Source: Hymenobacter cheonanensis (GTDB taxonomy: Bacteria; Bacteroidota; Bacteroidia; Cytophagales; Hymenobacteraceae). Taken from it: a stretch of 64,000 nucleotides of DNA. This document shows positions 23,640 through 33,011 of this stretch, one piece after another; position 1 is the stretch's first letter; each line of letters begins with the position of its first letter. Where the stretch lies: NCBI RefSeq assembly GCF_030581075.1, contig NZ_JAUQSW010000003.1, positions 434,001-498,000 on the forward strand, read 5' to 3'. The translations under genes and the position numbers were made by a program. The notes under the pieces were generated by a model, which saw only the letters and a program-made list of their open reading frames with translations, was not told the DNA's origin and ran no database searches.

Positions 23640-24629
23640 ATGCAGCTTCAGCCCCGCCACTCCGGCAACAAATACTACAACGTGCTGCCCACCAGCGTGA
23701 GCCCGCCCTCGGGCTACGGCCAGCTGCTGCGCCGCTACATTTTTGAGAAAGCCGAGCGCGAGCCTAGCCAGCCGCTAGGCCCCTTTGCGGCCGATGCGGC
23801 GGCCCTGGCCGCGCCCGTGCCCGCCGATGCGATGCGCGTGACCTGGCTAGGCCACAGCACCACGCTTATCGAGGTCGATGGCCGCCGCTTCCTCACCGAC
23901 CCGGTGTGGAGCCTGCGCGCCTCGCCCTCGCAGCTAGTGGGCCCGAAGCGGTTTTTTGCGCCGCCACTGCCGCTGGCCCAGCTGCCGCCGCTCGATGGCA
24001 TTATCCTCTCGCACGACCACTACGACCACCTCGACGAGGCCGCCATTCGGGCGCTGGCTGGGCGCGGCGAGCGCTTTTTTTGTCCGCTCGGAGTAGGGGC
24101 GCACCTGCGCCGCTGGGGCGTAGCCGCCGACCGCATCACCGAAGCCACGTGGTGGGATAAGATTGCCCTGGCCCCCGATTTTGAGCTGATTGCTACGCCC
24201 GCCCGGCACTTCTCGGGCCGGGGCCTGTTGAACCGCGATAGCACGCTGTGGGCCTCGTGGGTACTGAAAGGGCCGCAGCACCGCGTGTTCTTCGGCGGCG
24301 ACTCGGGGCCGTTTGATGAGGCTTTCCGGCAGATTGGGGCGGCCTATGGGCCGTTTGACTTGGTGATGCTCGAAATCGGTGCCTCTGACCCCGAGTGGGC
24401 CGATATTCACCTGGGGCCCGATAACGCCTTGGCCGCCCATCAGCTATTGGGCGGCGGGCCGCTGCTGCCGTTGCACTGGGGCACGTTCAACCTGGCATTT
24501 CACGCGTGGCGGCAGCCGGTGCAGCGGCTCATCGAGGCGGCCGGGCCAGCGGTAACGCTGCTGCTGCCCGCGCCGGGGCAGCGCGTGGAGGTGGCGGCCG
24601 GTCCGCTGGCCTCTTATTGGTGGAAATAA
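23640..24629 (+). CDS. Metallo-beta-lactamase-fold hydrolase (NAPE-PLD/UlaG type)
   Basis: 329 residues from ATG 23640. The metal-binding signature SHDHYDHLD is at about residue 125, with later metal ligands in PARHFSG, FGGDSG and the final LPLHWGTFNLAFH. The layout (VTWLGHSTTLIEVDGRRFLTDP, then HDHYDH) matches NAPE-PLD/UlaG-type phospholipid or lactone hydrolases of the MBL superfamily. There is no signal peptide, so it probably acts in the cytoplasm. It follows the SGNH gene. Confidence 0.8.
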   Translation: MQLQPRHSGNKYYNVLPTSVSPPSGYGQLLRRYIFEKAEREPSQPLGPFAADAAALAAPVPADAMRVTWLGHSTTLIEVDGRRFLTDPVWSLRASPSQLVGPKRFFAPPLPLAQLPPLDGIILSHDHYDHLDEAAIRALAGRGERFFCPLGVGAHLRRWGVAADRITEATWWDKIALAPDFELIATPARHFSGRGLLNRDSTLWASWVLKGPQHRVFFGGDSGPFDEAFRQIGAAYGPFDLVMLEIGASDPEWADIHLGPDNALAAHQLLGGGPLLPLHWGTFNLAFHAWRQPVQRLIEAAGPAVTLLLPAPGQRVEVAAGPLASYWWK

Positions 24630-25008
24630 GTTTTAATTGCTTAAAAATTTGATAATCAAAAAGTAATAAGTTGTAAAGACGCTTATTATGTTGGGTTGGT
24701 GAAGCAAAGTTGCGCCAATTGGGGCGCTGTTACCCATATTAGGGGCGGCGAGTGCCAGCCTGGATACTAAAAAGCCGCCTAAGCATCTTCTTTCGCCAGT
24801 CCGGTCGGCTCGCTTTGGGGCTGATACCCAACCGGATTCGTTGCTCCTCTTCTCCCTTCCCACCCAGTTTTAGCGCGGGCCATAGGTTGGCAGGCGGCTT
24901 TGCAGCCGCTGCAATTGGCGCACACCGCCAATTGCACCATTCTGGGAAAAAATGAGATACCTTGCTGGCAACAACCATCATAACTTACATCACTCCACCA
25001 AACCATTC
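24630..25008. other. Intergenic region upstream of TonB receptor
   Basis: 379 bases. It contains an AT-rich stretch at 24634-24690 and a perfect inverted repeat (GCAATTGGCG, CACAC loop, CGCCAATTGC; 24911-24935), probably a regulatory hairpin of the TonB-dependent receptor gene. I see no gene or RNA gene. Confidence 0.4.
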
Positions 25009-27822
25009 ATGAGAAAACTACTACTTACGCCCTTGTTTGCCGTGGCGGCCCTAGCGGCCCACGCGCAAAAAGCCACCGTGACGGGCCGGGTGCTCAGCAC
25101 TACCGGCGAGGCCCAGCCGGGCGCCACCGTGCTGGAGCGCGGCACTTCCAACGGCACCTCAACGGGCCCGAACGGCGAATTCTCGCTGAGCGTGGCGCCG
25201 GGCGCTACCCTCACCATCTCGGCCATTGGCTTTGCTACGCAGCAGGTGGCCGTGAGCGGCCGCAGCAGCGTCGAAGTACGCCTGGTGGCCTCGGCCACTG
25301 ACCTCGGCGACGTGGTAGTGACGGGCTCGCGCGCCACCGAGGGCCGCTCCAACATCCTGACTACCGCGCCGGTAGACGTGATTTCGGCCCGCGAAATCAA
25401 GGCCTTTGCCCAGACCGATGTGAGCCAGGTGATGACCTACGTGGCGCCCTCGTTTCAGTCGTCGCGCCAGTCCATTTCCGACGGTACCGACTTTCTGGAC
25501 CCGGCCAGCCTGCGCGGGCTAGGCCCCGACCAGGTGCTGGTGCTCGTGAACGGCAAGCGCCGCTACAGCCAGTCGCTGGTTAACATCAACGGCACCATCG
25601 GGCGCGGCTCGGTGGGCACCGACCTGAACGTAATTCCGACGGCCAGCATCAAGCGCATTGAGGTGCTGCGCGATGGCGCGGCGGCCCTCTACGGCTCCGA
25701 TGCCATTGCGGGCGTTATCAACATTCAGCTCAAGGACGACTCGGCGCACACTGCCGCCAGCAGCCTCTATGGCCAAACCACCCAGAGCGACGGTAAAACT
25801 GAGCAGGTCGATTTCAGCACCGGCATCAATCTCAACCACCGGGGCTTTCTCGATTTGAGCGGCCAGTTTCTGAACCGCAGCTACACGAACCGCTCGTTTG
25901 AGGACACGGCGCCGCTCATTTACTTGGGCAACAACGGCGGCAACTATCCTAGCACGGCCACTACCGAGCAGTCGCGCCGCGACCTGAAGGCGCAGGACGA
26001 CGCCCTGGTGGCTCAGCGCGGCTTCGACCGCCGCGATATTCGGGTGGGGCAGTCGGACTCGCGCAACTTCGGGGCGACGTTCAACGGCGCCTACCGCGTG
26101 GGAGCGGGCTACGAAGTATATTTCTTCGGCGGCGCCGCTTACCGCACGGGCCGGGGGCCGGGCTTTAACCGCCTGCCCAACCAGCCTACGCAGAGCGACT
26201 TAAGCATTTTCCCGAACGGTTTTCTGCCGTTCATTAACAGCGTTATCAACGACCACTCGGGGGCTATTGGGGTGCGCAAAAACCTGGGCGGGTTTGCCGT
26301 GGATTTGAGCAATACTTTTGGGCGCAATAACCTGGCTTTCACCATTGATGGCTCCATCAACGCGGCCCTGCCGCAGGGCACGGGCCAGATAAACCCCACC
26401 AGCTTCTACGCGGGCCGGCTGGCGTTTATGCAGAACACGACCAACCTGGCCATCTCGCGCCACTTCACCGAGGTGGGCCCCCTAGCTACGCTTAATCTGG
26501 CCGCTGGCGGTGAGTTTCGGGTGGATAACTACCTGATTGAGAAGGGCGAATACGCTTCGTACTTTGGCGCCTACGGCGGGCGCATTGCCAGCAACGGCAG
26601 CCCGGCGGCCCCCGGCTCGCAGGTTTTCCCCGGTTACCAGCCGCAGGATGAGGTGAATAAGACGCGCAACAACCTGGCCGGCTACCTCGACCTAGAAAGC
26701 GACCTCACCGACCGCCTGCTGGTGCACCTGGCCGGCCGCGCCGAAAACTACAGCGACTTTGGCGGCAACGTGAGCGGCCAGGCCGGCGCCCGCTTCAGCC
26801 TTATTGATGCCCTGGCCATCCGCGGCTCTATCGGCAACGGCTTCCGGGCGCCCTCGTTGCAGCAGCGGTACTTCAGCAACACCAGCACGCAGTTTGTGAG
26901 CGGCCTGCCGCAGCAGGTGCTCACGGTGAACAACGACAACCCCATTGTGCGCAACAGCTTCGACGCCACCGGCCAGAAAGGCTTTGGCGTGGAGCCGCTG
27001 CGGCAGGAAAAATCGACTAACTACGGCCTGGGCCTCACAGCCTCAGTGGCTCGCCAGCTTACGCTGACGGTGGATGCGTATTTGATTGATATCAAAGACC
27101 GTATCGTGCTGTCGTCGTCGTTCACGCGCAACAACCCGCTGGTGAACACCATCCTGGGCACGCTGCCCGTGAGCCAGGTGCAGTTTTTCGCCAACGCCGT
27201 GAACACGCGCACCAAAGGCCTCGACGTGGTGGCCAACGAGCGCATTGCGCTAGGGGCCAACAGCCGCCTGCTGCTGACGGCCGCCGCCAACTTCAACCAA
27301 ACGGAGGTAACGAGCTTCAACTCGTCGTCGTCGACCATCAACGGCGACCAGACGGCGGGCGTCGAAAACCTGCAAAACCGCCTCTTCGACCGCTCGCAGC
27401 GCACGCGCCTCGAGCGCGGCAACCCGCGCAGCAAAATCAACCTGTCGGCGGCCTACACCGTGGGCAAGTTTGGGGTGGAAGCCCGCACAGTACGCTTTGG
27501 CGAGATTAGCACCGCCGATGCCAACCCGGCCCGCGCCAACCTCGACCAGACGTTCTCGGCCAAGTGGATTACCGACCTCACCGTGAATGTGCAGTTCGCC
27601 AAGCAGCTAGCCCTTACGCTGGGCGTCAATAACCTGTTCGACGTGTATCCCGACAAAATCTACGTGGACCCGCGCAACAACCCCAACAACTTCTCGGTCG
27701 ACCCCGCCACCAGCTATAGCTCCTCGCTCGACAATTCGAACCGGGGCCGCTACCTCTACAGCGCCAACCAGTTTGGCTTCAACGGTGCCTACTACTTTGG
27801 GCGCCTGAACATCAGCTTGTAG
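25009..27822 (+). CDS. TonB-dependent receptor with CarboxypepD-regulatory-like domain
   Basis: 937 residues from the ATG at 25009 (MRKLLLTPLFAVAALAAHAQ signal peptide). Order: carboxypeptidase-regulatory-like domain (about 22-105, VTGRVLSTTGEAQPGATV), plug domain (about 125-235, with SLRGLGPDQVLVLVNGKR and AALYGSDAIAGVINI), then a beta barrel ending near the last residue. It imports a large substrate across the outer membrane using TonB energy; substrate is unknown. The SusD partner usual for glycan uptake is absent, suggesting a siderophore-like or other substrate. Confidence 0.9.
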   Translation: MRKLLLTPLFAVAALAAHAQKATVTGRVLSTTGEAQPGATVLERGTSNGTSTGPNGEFSLSVAPGATLTISAIGFATQQVAVSGRSSVEVRLVASATDLGDVVVTGSRATEGRSNILTTAPVDVISAREIKAFAQTDVSQVMTYVAPSFQSSRQSISDGTDFLDPASLRGLGPDQVLVLVNGKRRYSQSLVNINGTIGRGSVGTDLNVIPTASIKRIEVLRDGAAALYGSDAIAGVINIQLKDDSAHTAASSLYGQTTQSDGKTEQVDFSTGINLNHRGFLDLSGQFLNRSYTNRSFEDTAPLIYLGNNGGNYPSTATTEQSRRDLKAQDDALVAQRGFDRRDIRVGQSDSRNFGATFNGAYRVGAGYEVYFFGGAAYRTGRGPGFNRLPNQPTQSDLSIFPNGFLPFINSVINDHSGAIGVRKNLGGFAVDLSNTFGRNNLAFTIDGSINAALPQGTGQINPTSFYAGRLAFMQNTTNLAISRHFTEVGPLATLNLAAGGEFRVDNYLIEKGEYASYFGAYGGRIASNGSPAAPGSQVFPGYQPQDEVNKTRNNLAGYLDLESDLTDRLLVHLAGRAENYSDFGGNVSGQAGARFSLIDALAIRGSIGNGFRAPSLQQRYFSNTSTQFVSGLPQQVLTVNNDNPIVRNSFDATGQKGFGVEPLRQEKSTNYGLGLTASVARQLTLTVDAYLIDIKDRIVLSSSFTRNNPLVNTILGTLPVSQVQFFANAVNTRTKGLDVVANERIALGANSRLLLTAAANFNQTEVTSFNSSSSTINGDQTAGVENLQNRLFDRSQRTRLERGNPRSKINLSAAYTVGKFGVEARTVRFGEISTADANPARANLDQTFSAKWITDLTVNVQFAKQLALTLGVNNLFDVYPDKIYVDPRNNPNNFSVDPATSYSSSLDNSNRGRYLYSANQFGFNGAYYFGRLNISL

Positions 27823-27838
27823 GCTAGCCCCTTACTAA

Positions 27839-27878
27839 GCAAAAAGGCCCGTTCTGCTATGCAGAACGGGCCTTTTTT
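27839..27878. terminator. Bidirectional hairpin terminator
   Basis: Stem AAAGGCCCGTTCTGC with its complement, flanked by A- and T-runs, between convergent genes at 25009-27822 and 27898-29346. Confidence 0.85.
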
Positions 27879-27897
27879 GTGAGCACCTGCGGCACTG

Positions 27898-29346
27898 CTA
27901 ATTGGCGGCGTGCAGCAGGCGGGCCAGCGGGCGGCCATCGGCCCCGCGCGCCAGGTAAAGGCCGGCGGGCAGGCTAGCGGCCGGCTGCCACAGCACGCGG
28001 CCATCGGCGCCGGCGCGCAGCTGCGCAATGGTGCGGCCCAGCTCATCGACAATAACGACCAGCTGCCCGCTGCCGCCCGCCCGAAACTGCACCTGCTCGC
28101 GGAAGGGCATTGGGAAGGCCGTGGCTTCAGTGTCGGAGGTGGCGCGGGTGGCTAGCGGCAGGTTGCTGACTACAAAGGATACCGTTTGCTCCGCGCTGGC
28201 ATTAAGTGGACAGCCATCGTCTTGCACGGCAATGGTAGCTCGGTAGCGGCCTGGCGGGAGGCTAGCGGGCACCTGCCAGGTAAGGCGTGCCTGAGTGCCG
28301 CTCACAGTGGCTAGGCTCAGGCCCGGAATAATGTTGGTAGCCTCGCTGCTGAAGCGAAGCGTTTGGCCGGCGTCGGGGTCGGCCGCAGTCAGCAGCAGGC
28401 TGACTGTTTGGCCCGGCCGCACAGCGATAAGCTGGTCGAGAGGCTGCGTGGCACCGCTAGCGAGCGTCAGGCCCGTGAAGCCCGGCGGCAGATTAGTGCC
28501 GCTGTAGGCCAGGTAGGAGACATCGCGTATAATATAGCCAATGGGCTGCCACGTGCCACCAATGCGCCGGTATTCGTTCACGCGCGCCGCCATAACATAG
28601 GTGCCTTGCTGTACGGGCCCAGCCGGAGCAGTAAGCTCACCAGTGGCGGCATTGATTTGAAAATGGGGAGAGAAGCTGCCCGCAATGGGCGAGCCGCATA
28701 AATTTTTTGTGCCGCCTGGTATCAGATTTTCCTGCGAAAGAATGAAGCTGTACGCCAGCGAGTCACCGTCGCTATCGAAGCTGCTGAAGCTGTAGCGTTG
28801 GGTGGTGCTGCCACACAGGTAGGGCAGGAGGGTGGTCAAAAATTGCGGCGAAGAGTTTTGGGGGGCTAGCTGATTATCTAAAAAAGCGCTGATGTAAAAG
28901 CTGCGGGCAATAGAGTTCGGGATGTTAAGAATGCTGCCGCTGCGGTTTTCGAGGGAAGCGCTGAGTGTCCATTGGCCGGGTGGCAGGTCTACATCGGTCT
29001 CATACAAGTACGTATCGTAGACACGGAAAGGCGAGGCGGTGGCGCAGCCCAGCGAAGTGCGCCGCGCATTCATTGTGCGCAGGATATTGTCTACAAAAAA
29101 ATAGTTGCTCGCGGTCGCATTGCAGTCGCTACGGTTGCAGGCAAGGCGCACAGTAGGCTGGTCGACCCCAGTCACATCCCGAAACAGCCGCACCACTACA
29201 TGGTAGCGCGGCACCCCGACTGTGGTGGCCGCCACTGGTGCATACGTAATATCGCCACCCAAAATGTGGGACGCCCGGGCAGCCGGCAGCGTGCTTACCC
29301 AAAATAAGCCGGCTAGCAGCCAGCGCAAGCGAAAAAGTGCATTCAT
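27898..29346 (-). CDS. Secreted protein with probable type IX C-terminal sorting domain
   Basis: 482 residues. After a signal peptide (SLP, then AARA) come SHILGGDITY, typical of Cytophagales gliding/adhesin-like exported proteins, PKD/Ig-like parts (around SFDSDGDSLAYSF and AADPDAGQTLRFS, residues 195-400), and a short terminal domain (ATAFPMPFREQVQF to PAGLYLARGADGRPLARLL) matching the T9SS type A C-terminal domain. It should be exported across the outer membrane by the type IX system. Function of the body is unknown. Confidence 0.75.
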   Translation of the reverse strand: MNALFRLRWLLAGLFWVSTLPAARASHILGGDITYAPVAATTVGVPRYHVVVRLFRDVTGVDQPTVRLACNRSDCNATASNYFFVDNILRTMNARRTSLGCATASPFRVYDTYLYETDVDLPPGQWTLSASLENRSGSILNIPNSIARSFYISAFLDNQLAPQNSSPQFLTTLLPYLCGSTTQRYSFSSFDSDGDSLAYSFILSQENLIPGGTKNLCGSPIAGSFSPHFQINAATGELTAPAGPVQQGTYVMAARVNEYRRIGGTWQPIGYIIRDVSYLAYSGTNLPPGFTGLTLASGATQPLDQLIAVRPGQTVSLLLTAADPDAGQTLRFSSEATNIIPGLSLATVSGTQARLTWQVPASLPPGRYRATIAVQDDGCPLNASAEQTVSFVVSNLPLATRATSDTEATAFPMPFREQVQFRAGGSGQLVVIVDELGRTIAQLRAGADGRVLWQPAASLPAGLYLARGADGRPLARLLHAAN

Positions 29347-29433
29347 AAAATACCCTGGCTCGGGGAGTGGTTTGTTGCTTGAAATATAGCAACAAACCGC
29401 TCTCCGGGCTAGGGTAACTGGCTAGCGAAGAGC

Positions 29434-30435
29434 CTACCTGGCCGGGGCCGCGCTGTTGCCGTCGAGTATCTGAAACAGCTCGTCGAGCTTAGGCGTGAGG
29501 ATAATCTCGGTGCGGCGGTTGAGAGCTTTGTTCTGGGGCGAGTCGTTGGCGGCCACCGGCACAAACTGCGAGCGGCCCGAGGCCGTGATGCGGCTCGGCT
29601 CCACACCGCTGGCCGTGAGCAGGCGGGCAATGTCGGTGGCCCGCAGCGCGCTGAGGTCCCAGTTGTCCTGGATGCCGCCGGTAGGGCGCATGGGCACGTT
29701 GTCGGTGTGGCCTTCCACCACCACGTTCACGTCTTTCTGCTCTTGCAGCACGCTAGCCAGCTTTTTGAGGGCTTCCTGGCCCTTGGGGTCGACCTTGCTG
29801 GAGCCCGATTTAAAGAGCAGCTGCTCGGAGAGCGACACGTACACCTTGCCATCCTTGAGTTTCACCTGCAAGTCGCTGGAGTTGAAGCTCAGCAGGGCCT
29901 TGCTCACGCGGGCCTTCAGGTCGTTCACGGCCTTGTCCTTGTCGGCCAGGGCCTGGGTTAGCTCGGCTAGCTTGGCTTCGCGGGCGTTGAGGTCCGACTT
30001 GGCTTTTTGCAAATTCAGGTCGAGCTGGCCCAGCTCAGCTTCGCGGGTGGCCAGGTCCTTGGCCAGCTTGCCGTAGTCGGCGTTGCGGTCGGCCAGGGCG
30101 CGGTCGCTGTTTTTGAGCAGCTTGTCGTAGCTGTCGGTGAGCTGGGTGTAGAGCGTGCGGGTGCGGCGCAGGGCATTGCCGGTCTGGGTCGAGTCCGTGA
30201 CGAGGCGCTTCTGGTCGAGGCGTGCTTCGGCTAGGGCGTCGGTGGTTTTTTGCAGGTCGGCCTTGGTTTGGCGCAGTTGGGTTTCGGCGGCGGTGCGGGC
30301 CTGGGCCTCGCTTTGCTGGCGGGCTTGCAGGTCTTCGTAGCGCTTGGCCGTGACGCAGCTGCTGAGGCTAGCGCCCCCGCCGGCCAGCAAAGCCAGCCCG
30401 AGCAGCGGGCGAGAGTAAAACAAAAACTTTTTCAA
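29434..30435 (-). CDS. OmpA-family lipoprotein with coiled coil
   Basis: 333 residues if started at the TTG at 30435 (KKFLFYSRPLLG), which gives a proper lipoprotein signal ending in lipobox LSSC; the frame also extends to a TTG at 30468. Residues 40-190 form a long coiled coil (QARQQSEAQARTAAETQL, TREAELGQLDLNLQKAKSDL). The C-terminal OmpA domain, with VVVEGHTDNVPM and LSALRATDIARLL, binds peptidoglycan. It probably tethers the outer membrane to the cell wall. The promoter region is shared divergently with accD. Confidence 0.8.
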   Translation of the reverse strand: MKKFLFYSRPLLGLALLAGGGASLSSCVTAKRYEDLQARQQSEAQARTAAETQLRQTKADLQKTTDALAEARLDQKRLVTDSTQTGNALRRTRTLYTQLTDSYDKLLKNSDRALADRNADYGKLAKDLATREAELGQLDLNLQKAKSDLNAREAKLAELTQALADKDKAVNDLKARVSKALLSFNSSDLQVKLKDGKVYVSLSEQLLFKSGSSKVDPKGQEALKKLASVLQEQKDVNVVVEGHTDNVPMRPTGGIQDNWDLSALRATDIARLLTASGVEPSRITASGRSQFVPVAANDSPQNKALNRRTEIILTPKLDELFQILDGNSAAPAR

Positions 30436-30572
30436 GCAGAAAAGCAGGCTAGGTGATGGGCGGGCCAAGTTACGGCCGCGCTGGCCTTGCCCGGCGCCCG
30501 CGCCAGGGCCGTTTTGTGAGGCAACGGGCCTAACGAGGCATCACTACTTTCGCCCCGATGGTAACTATGGCG

Positions 30573-30580
30573 TAATTTTG
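30573..30580 (+). promoter_or_regulatory. -7 box upstream of accD
   Basis: TAATTTTG matches the Bacteroidetes -7 consensus TAnnTTTG, about 93 bases before the accD start. The -33 box is not obvious. Confidence 0.4.
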
Positions 30581-30673
30581 CCTGGCTGAAGCGTAGCCAA
30601 CCAGTGCGCGGCCTCCGTAGTCAGCCACTCAGCTTCACGCCTTTATTCGTCATCTCTCCACTTCCCCACCAGT

Positions 30674-31525
30674 ATGGCTTGGTTCAAGCGCCAGGAAAAG
30701 GGCATTATCACCCCCACCGAGCAAAAAAAGGAAACGCCCGACGGCCTGTGGTATAAGTGCCCCGAGTGCAAAACCGTGGCCACCATGGCCGAGCACAAGC
30801 GCCTGCACTACGTGTGCGGCAACTGCGGCTACCACGACCGCATTGATGCGGCCGCCTACTTCGAACTGCTATTCGATGGCGGCCAGTTTGAAGAAATGGA
30901 CGCCAACCTCACCTCCGGCGACCCGCTGCACTTCGTCGATACCAAGGCCTACCCGCAACGCGTGCAGGCCACCGAAAAAAGCACTGGCCTCAAAGATGCC
31001 GTGCGCACGGCCCATGGCCTCAGCGCCGGCCAGCCGCTGGTAGTAGCGGCCATGGATTTCCGCTTCATCGGCGGCTCGATGGGCTCGGTGGTGGGCGAAA
31101 AAATAGCCCGCGCCATCGACTACGCCCGCCAGAACAAGATTCCTTTCCTCATGATTTCGCGTTCGGGCGGCGCCCGCATGATGGAGGCCGGCTATTCGCT
31201 GATGCAGATGGCCAAAACCTCGGCCCGGCTAGCCCTGCTGGCCGAAGCCAAAGTGCCCTACGTGAGCCTGCTCACCGACCCCACCACGGGCGGCGTCACG
31301 GCCTCGTTTGCCATGCTCGGCGACTTCAACATTGCCGAGCCGGGCGCGCTCATCGGCTTTGCCGGCCCGCGCGTTATCAAGGAAACCATTGGCAAGGACT
31401 TGCCCAAGGGCTTCCAGAGCGCCGAGTTTGTGCTGGAGCACGGCTTCCTCGATTTTATCGTGGACCGCCGCGAGCTTAAGCAGCGCCTCGCCGACCTGTT
31501 TGGGATGCTACGGGCCGCCGGCTAG
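30674..31525 (+). CDS. accD: Acetyl-CoA carboxylase carboxyltransferase subunit beta
   Basis: 283 residues. An N-terminal four-Cys zinc ribbon (CPEC, then CGNCGYHDR, residues 33-55) is followed by the carboxyltransferase fold with [28 protein letters not shown] and [13 protein letters not shown]. It carries out the second half-reaction of malonyl-CoA synthesis with AccA in the cytoplasm. Length is normal. A hairpin terminator follows. Confidence 0.95.
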   Translation: MAWFKRQEKGIITPTEQKKETPDGLWYKCPECKTVATMAEHKRLHYVCGNCGYHDRIDAAAYFELLFDGGQFEEMDANLTSGDPLHFVDTKAYPQRVQATEKSTGLKDAVRTAHGLSAGQPLVVAAMDFRFIGGSMGSVVGEKIARAIDYARQNKIPFLMISRSGGARMMEAGYSLMQMAKTSARLALLAEAKVPYVSLLTDPTTGGVTASFAMLGDFNIAEPGALIGFAGPRVIKETIGKDLPKGFQSAEFVLEHGFLDFIVDRRELKQRLADLFGMLRAAG

Positions 31526-31547
31526 GCTTGGTTGGCACGACTTTGGG

Positions 31548-31578
31548 AAAGCCCGCTTTGGTAACCAGAGCGGGCTTT
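31548..31578 (+). terminator. Hairpin terminator after accD
   Basis: Stem AAAGCCCGCTTTG/CAGAGCGGGCTTTT (imperfect, good core AGCCCGCT/AGCGGGCT) with a T-run. Confidence 0.75.
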
Positions 31579-31633
31579 TGCGTATAAGGCCCAATTGGCG
31601 CTGCCAATTTTCTTCACCTATTCTTCAGAAATA

Positions 31634-32377
31634 ATGAATTCTCCCAAGTCCTTTCTGGCTGTGCTGATGGCCTTTGTGATGCTGCTAGGCTCGTGCGCCT
31701 CTACGCGCCAAACCACCACGCAGCCCGACCTGTCGAGCAACAACGGCACCGGCGTGCGCAAAGACGGCATGAATAAAACTACCAAGGGCGGCCTGCTGGG
31801 CGCCGGTGGTGGGGCCGTGGTGGGCGGCGTGCTAGGGGGCCTGCTGGGCGGGGGCCGGGGCACGGCCGCCGGCGCCATTCTGGGCGCGGCTGTGGGCGGC
31901 GGCGCGGGCGCCCTCATCGGCCGCAAAATGGACAAGCAGGCGCAGGAATTGCAGCGCGACATGGCCAACGCCAAGGTAGAGCGCGTGGGCGAGGGTATCA
32001 AAATCACCTTCGACTCGGGCATCCTGTTCGATACCAACAGCAGCGCGCTGCGCGCCGCTTCGCAGTCCGATATTTCGAAGCTGGCCGCTACGCTGCAGAA
32101 ATACCCCGACACCAACGTGCTGGTAGAAGGCCACACCGACAACACCGGCACCGACGCCATCAACCAGCCTTTGAGCGAGCAGCGCGCGCAGTCGGTGGCC
32201 AATGCCCTCACCGCCCAAAGCGTGGCTAGCAGCCGCATCACTACCAAAGGCTACGGCTCGACCCAGCCGGTGGGCGACAACTCGACGGTAGAAGGCAAGC
32301 AGGCCAACCGCCGCGTAGAAGTAGCCATTTATGCCAACGAAAAGATGAAAAAAGCGGCCGAAAACGGCACGCTGTAA
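31634..32377 (+). CDS. Glycine-zipper OmpA-family lipoprotein (paralogue 1)
   Basis: 247 residues. A lipoprotein signal with lipobox LLGSC is followed by a glycine-zipper region (about 50-100: LLGAGGGAVVGGVLGGLLGG, GGGAGALIGRKMD) and an OmpA-like C-terminal domain (LVEGHTDNTGTDAINQPLSE, KGYGSTQPVGDNSTVEGKQA, then NRRVEVAI). It should be lipidated in the outer membrane with the OmpA domain holding peptidoglycan. It is a close relative of the gene at 33012-33728, with a small glycine-zipper gene between them. Confidence 0.85.
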   Translation: MNSPKSFLAVLMAFVMLLGSCASTRQTTTQPDLSSNNGTGVRKDGMNKTTKGGLLGAGGGAVVGGVLGGLLGGGRGTAAGAILGAAVGGGAGALIGRKMDKQAQELQRDMANAKVERVGEGIKITFDSGILFDTNSSALRAASQSDISKLAATLQKYPDTNVLVEGHTDNTGTDAINQPLSEQRAQSVANALTAQSVASSRITTKGYGSTQPVGDNSTVEGKQANRRVEVAIYANEKMKKAAENGTL

Positions 32378-32404
32378 GTGAGCAGTTAGGTCATGCAACT
32401 TTTA

Positions 32405-32437
32405 AAAGCTCGGGGTGCTTACCCCCGAGCTTTTTTT
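32405..32437 (+). terminator. Hairpin terminator
   Basis: Stem AAAGCTCGGGGGT-like (AAGCTCGGGG/CCCCGAGCTT) with a T7 run, after paralogue 1. Confidence 0.8.
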
Positions 32438-32527
32438 GTGCCCAAGCACAACCTCCGGATTTCGAATTCCGTTAAAAACCTCGGCGGCTCACCGGCCGCT
32501 TTTCCTTCTTAATCGCTTCGTATTCAT

Positions 32528-32803
32528 ATGAAATCCTTCTCAAAAGTTTTCGTGTTTTTGCTGGCATTCTTCATGCTCGCCGGCTCGGTGGCCCAGGCCC
32601 AGGATAAGCCTAAAGGCTGGAGCCGCAAGGCTAAGGGTGCTGCTATTGGCGGAGCCGGTGGGGCCGTGCTGGGTGGCCTGGTAGGCGGTGGCAAAGGTGC
32701 CCTGCTGGGCGCTGGCGCTGGCGTGGTAGGTGGTGGCCTGGTTGGTCGCAACCAGGACAAAAAGAAAGACCCCGCCCGCTACAACCGCTACCGCAACAAG
32801 TAA
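32528..32803 (+). CDS. Small exported glycine-zipper protein
   Basis: 91 residues. A signal peptide ends at AQAQ and is followed by a compact glycine zipper (GAAIGGAGGAVLGGLVGGGK, then GALLGAGAGVVGGGLVGRNQ) and a basic tail. This is like the zipper part of the flanking OmpA proteins without the OmpA domain. Glycine zippers pack helices in membranes; whether it inserts in the outer membrane is inference. Confidence 0.7.
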   Translation: MKSFSKVFVFLLAFFMLAGSVAQAQDKPKGWSRKAKGAAIGGAGGAVLGGLVGGGKGALLGAGAGVVGGGLVGRNQDKKKDPARYNRYRNK

Positions 32804-32833
32804 GCCTGGGCTGGCTGCCACGCAGCTTAGCCA

Positions 32834-32868
32834 CAAAAAAAGCCTGGCCCACGGCCGGGCTTTTTTTG
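32834..32868 (+). terminator. Hairpin terminator
   Basis: Stem AGCCTGGCC/GGCCGGGCT with a T7 run and A7 on the opposite side, right after the small zipper gene. Confidence 0.8.
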
Positions 32869-33011
32869 TGGCTAGCCAAGACCCGGCGGCATTAAACGAG
32901 GAAAGCGCTGCGTTAGGCGCGGGGAGTTTGGCAAGGTGGTTGCAAATGGTGAAATTGCCGCCGCATTGCCAGTGCCTTGCCGGCAATCGCTTTTCTTTAT
33001 TACCATTTTTC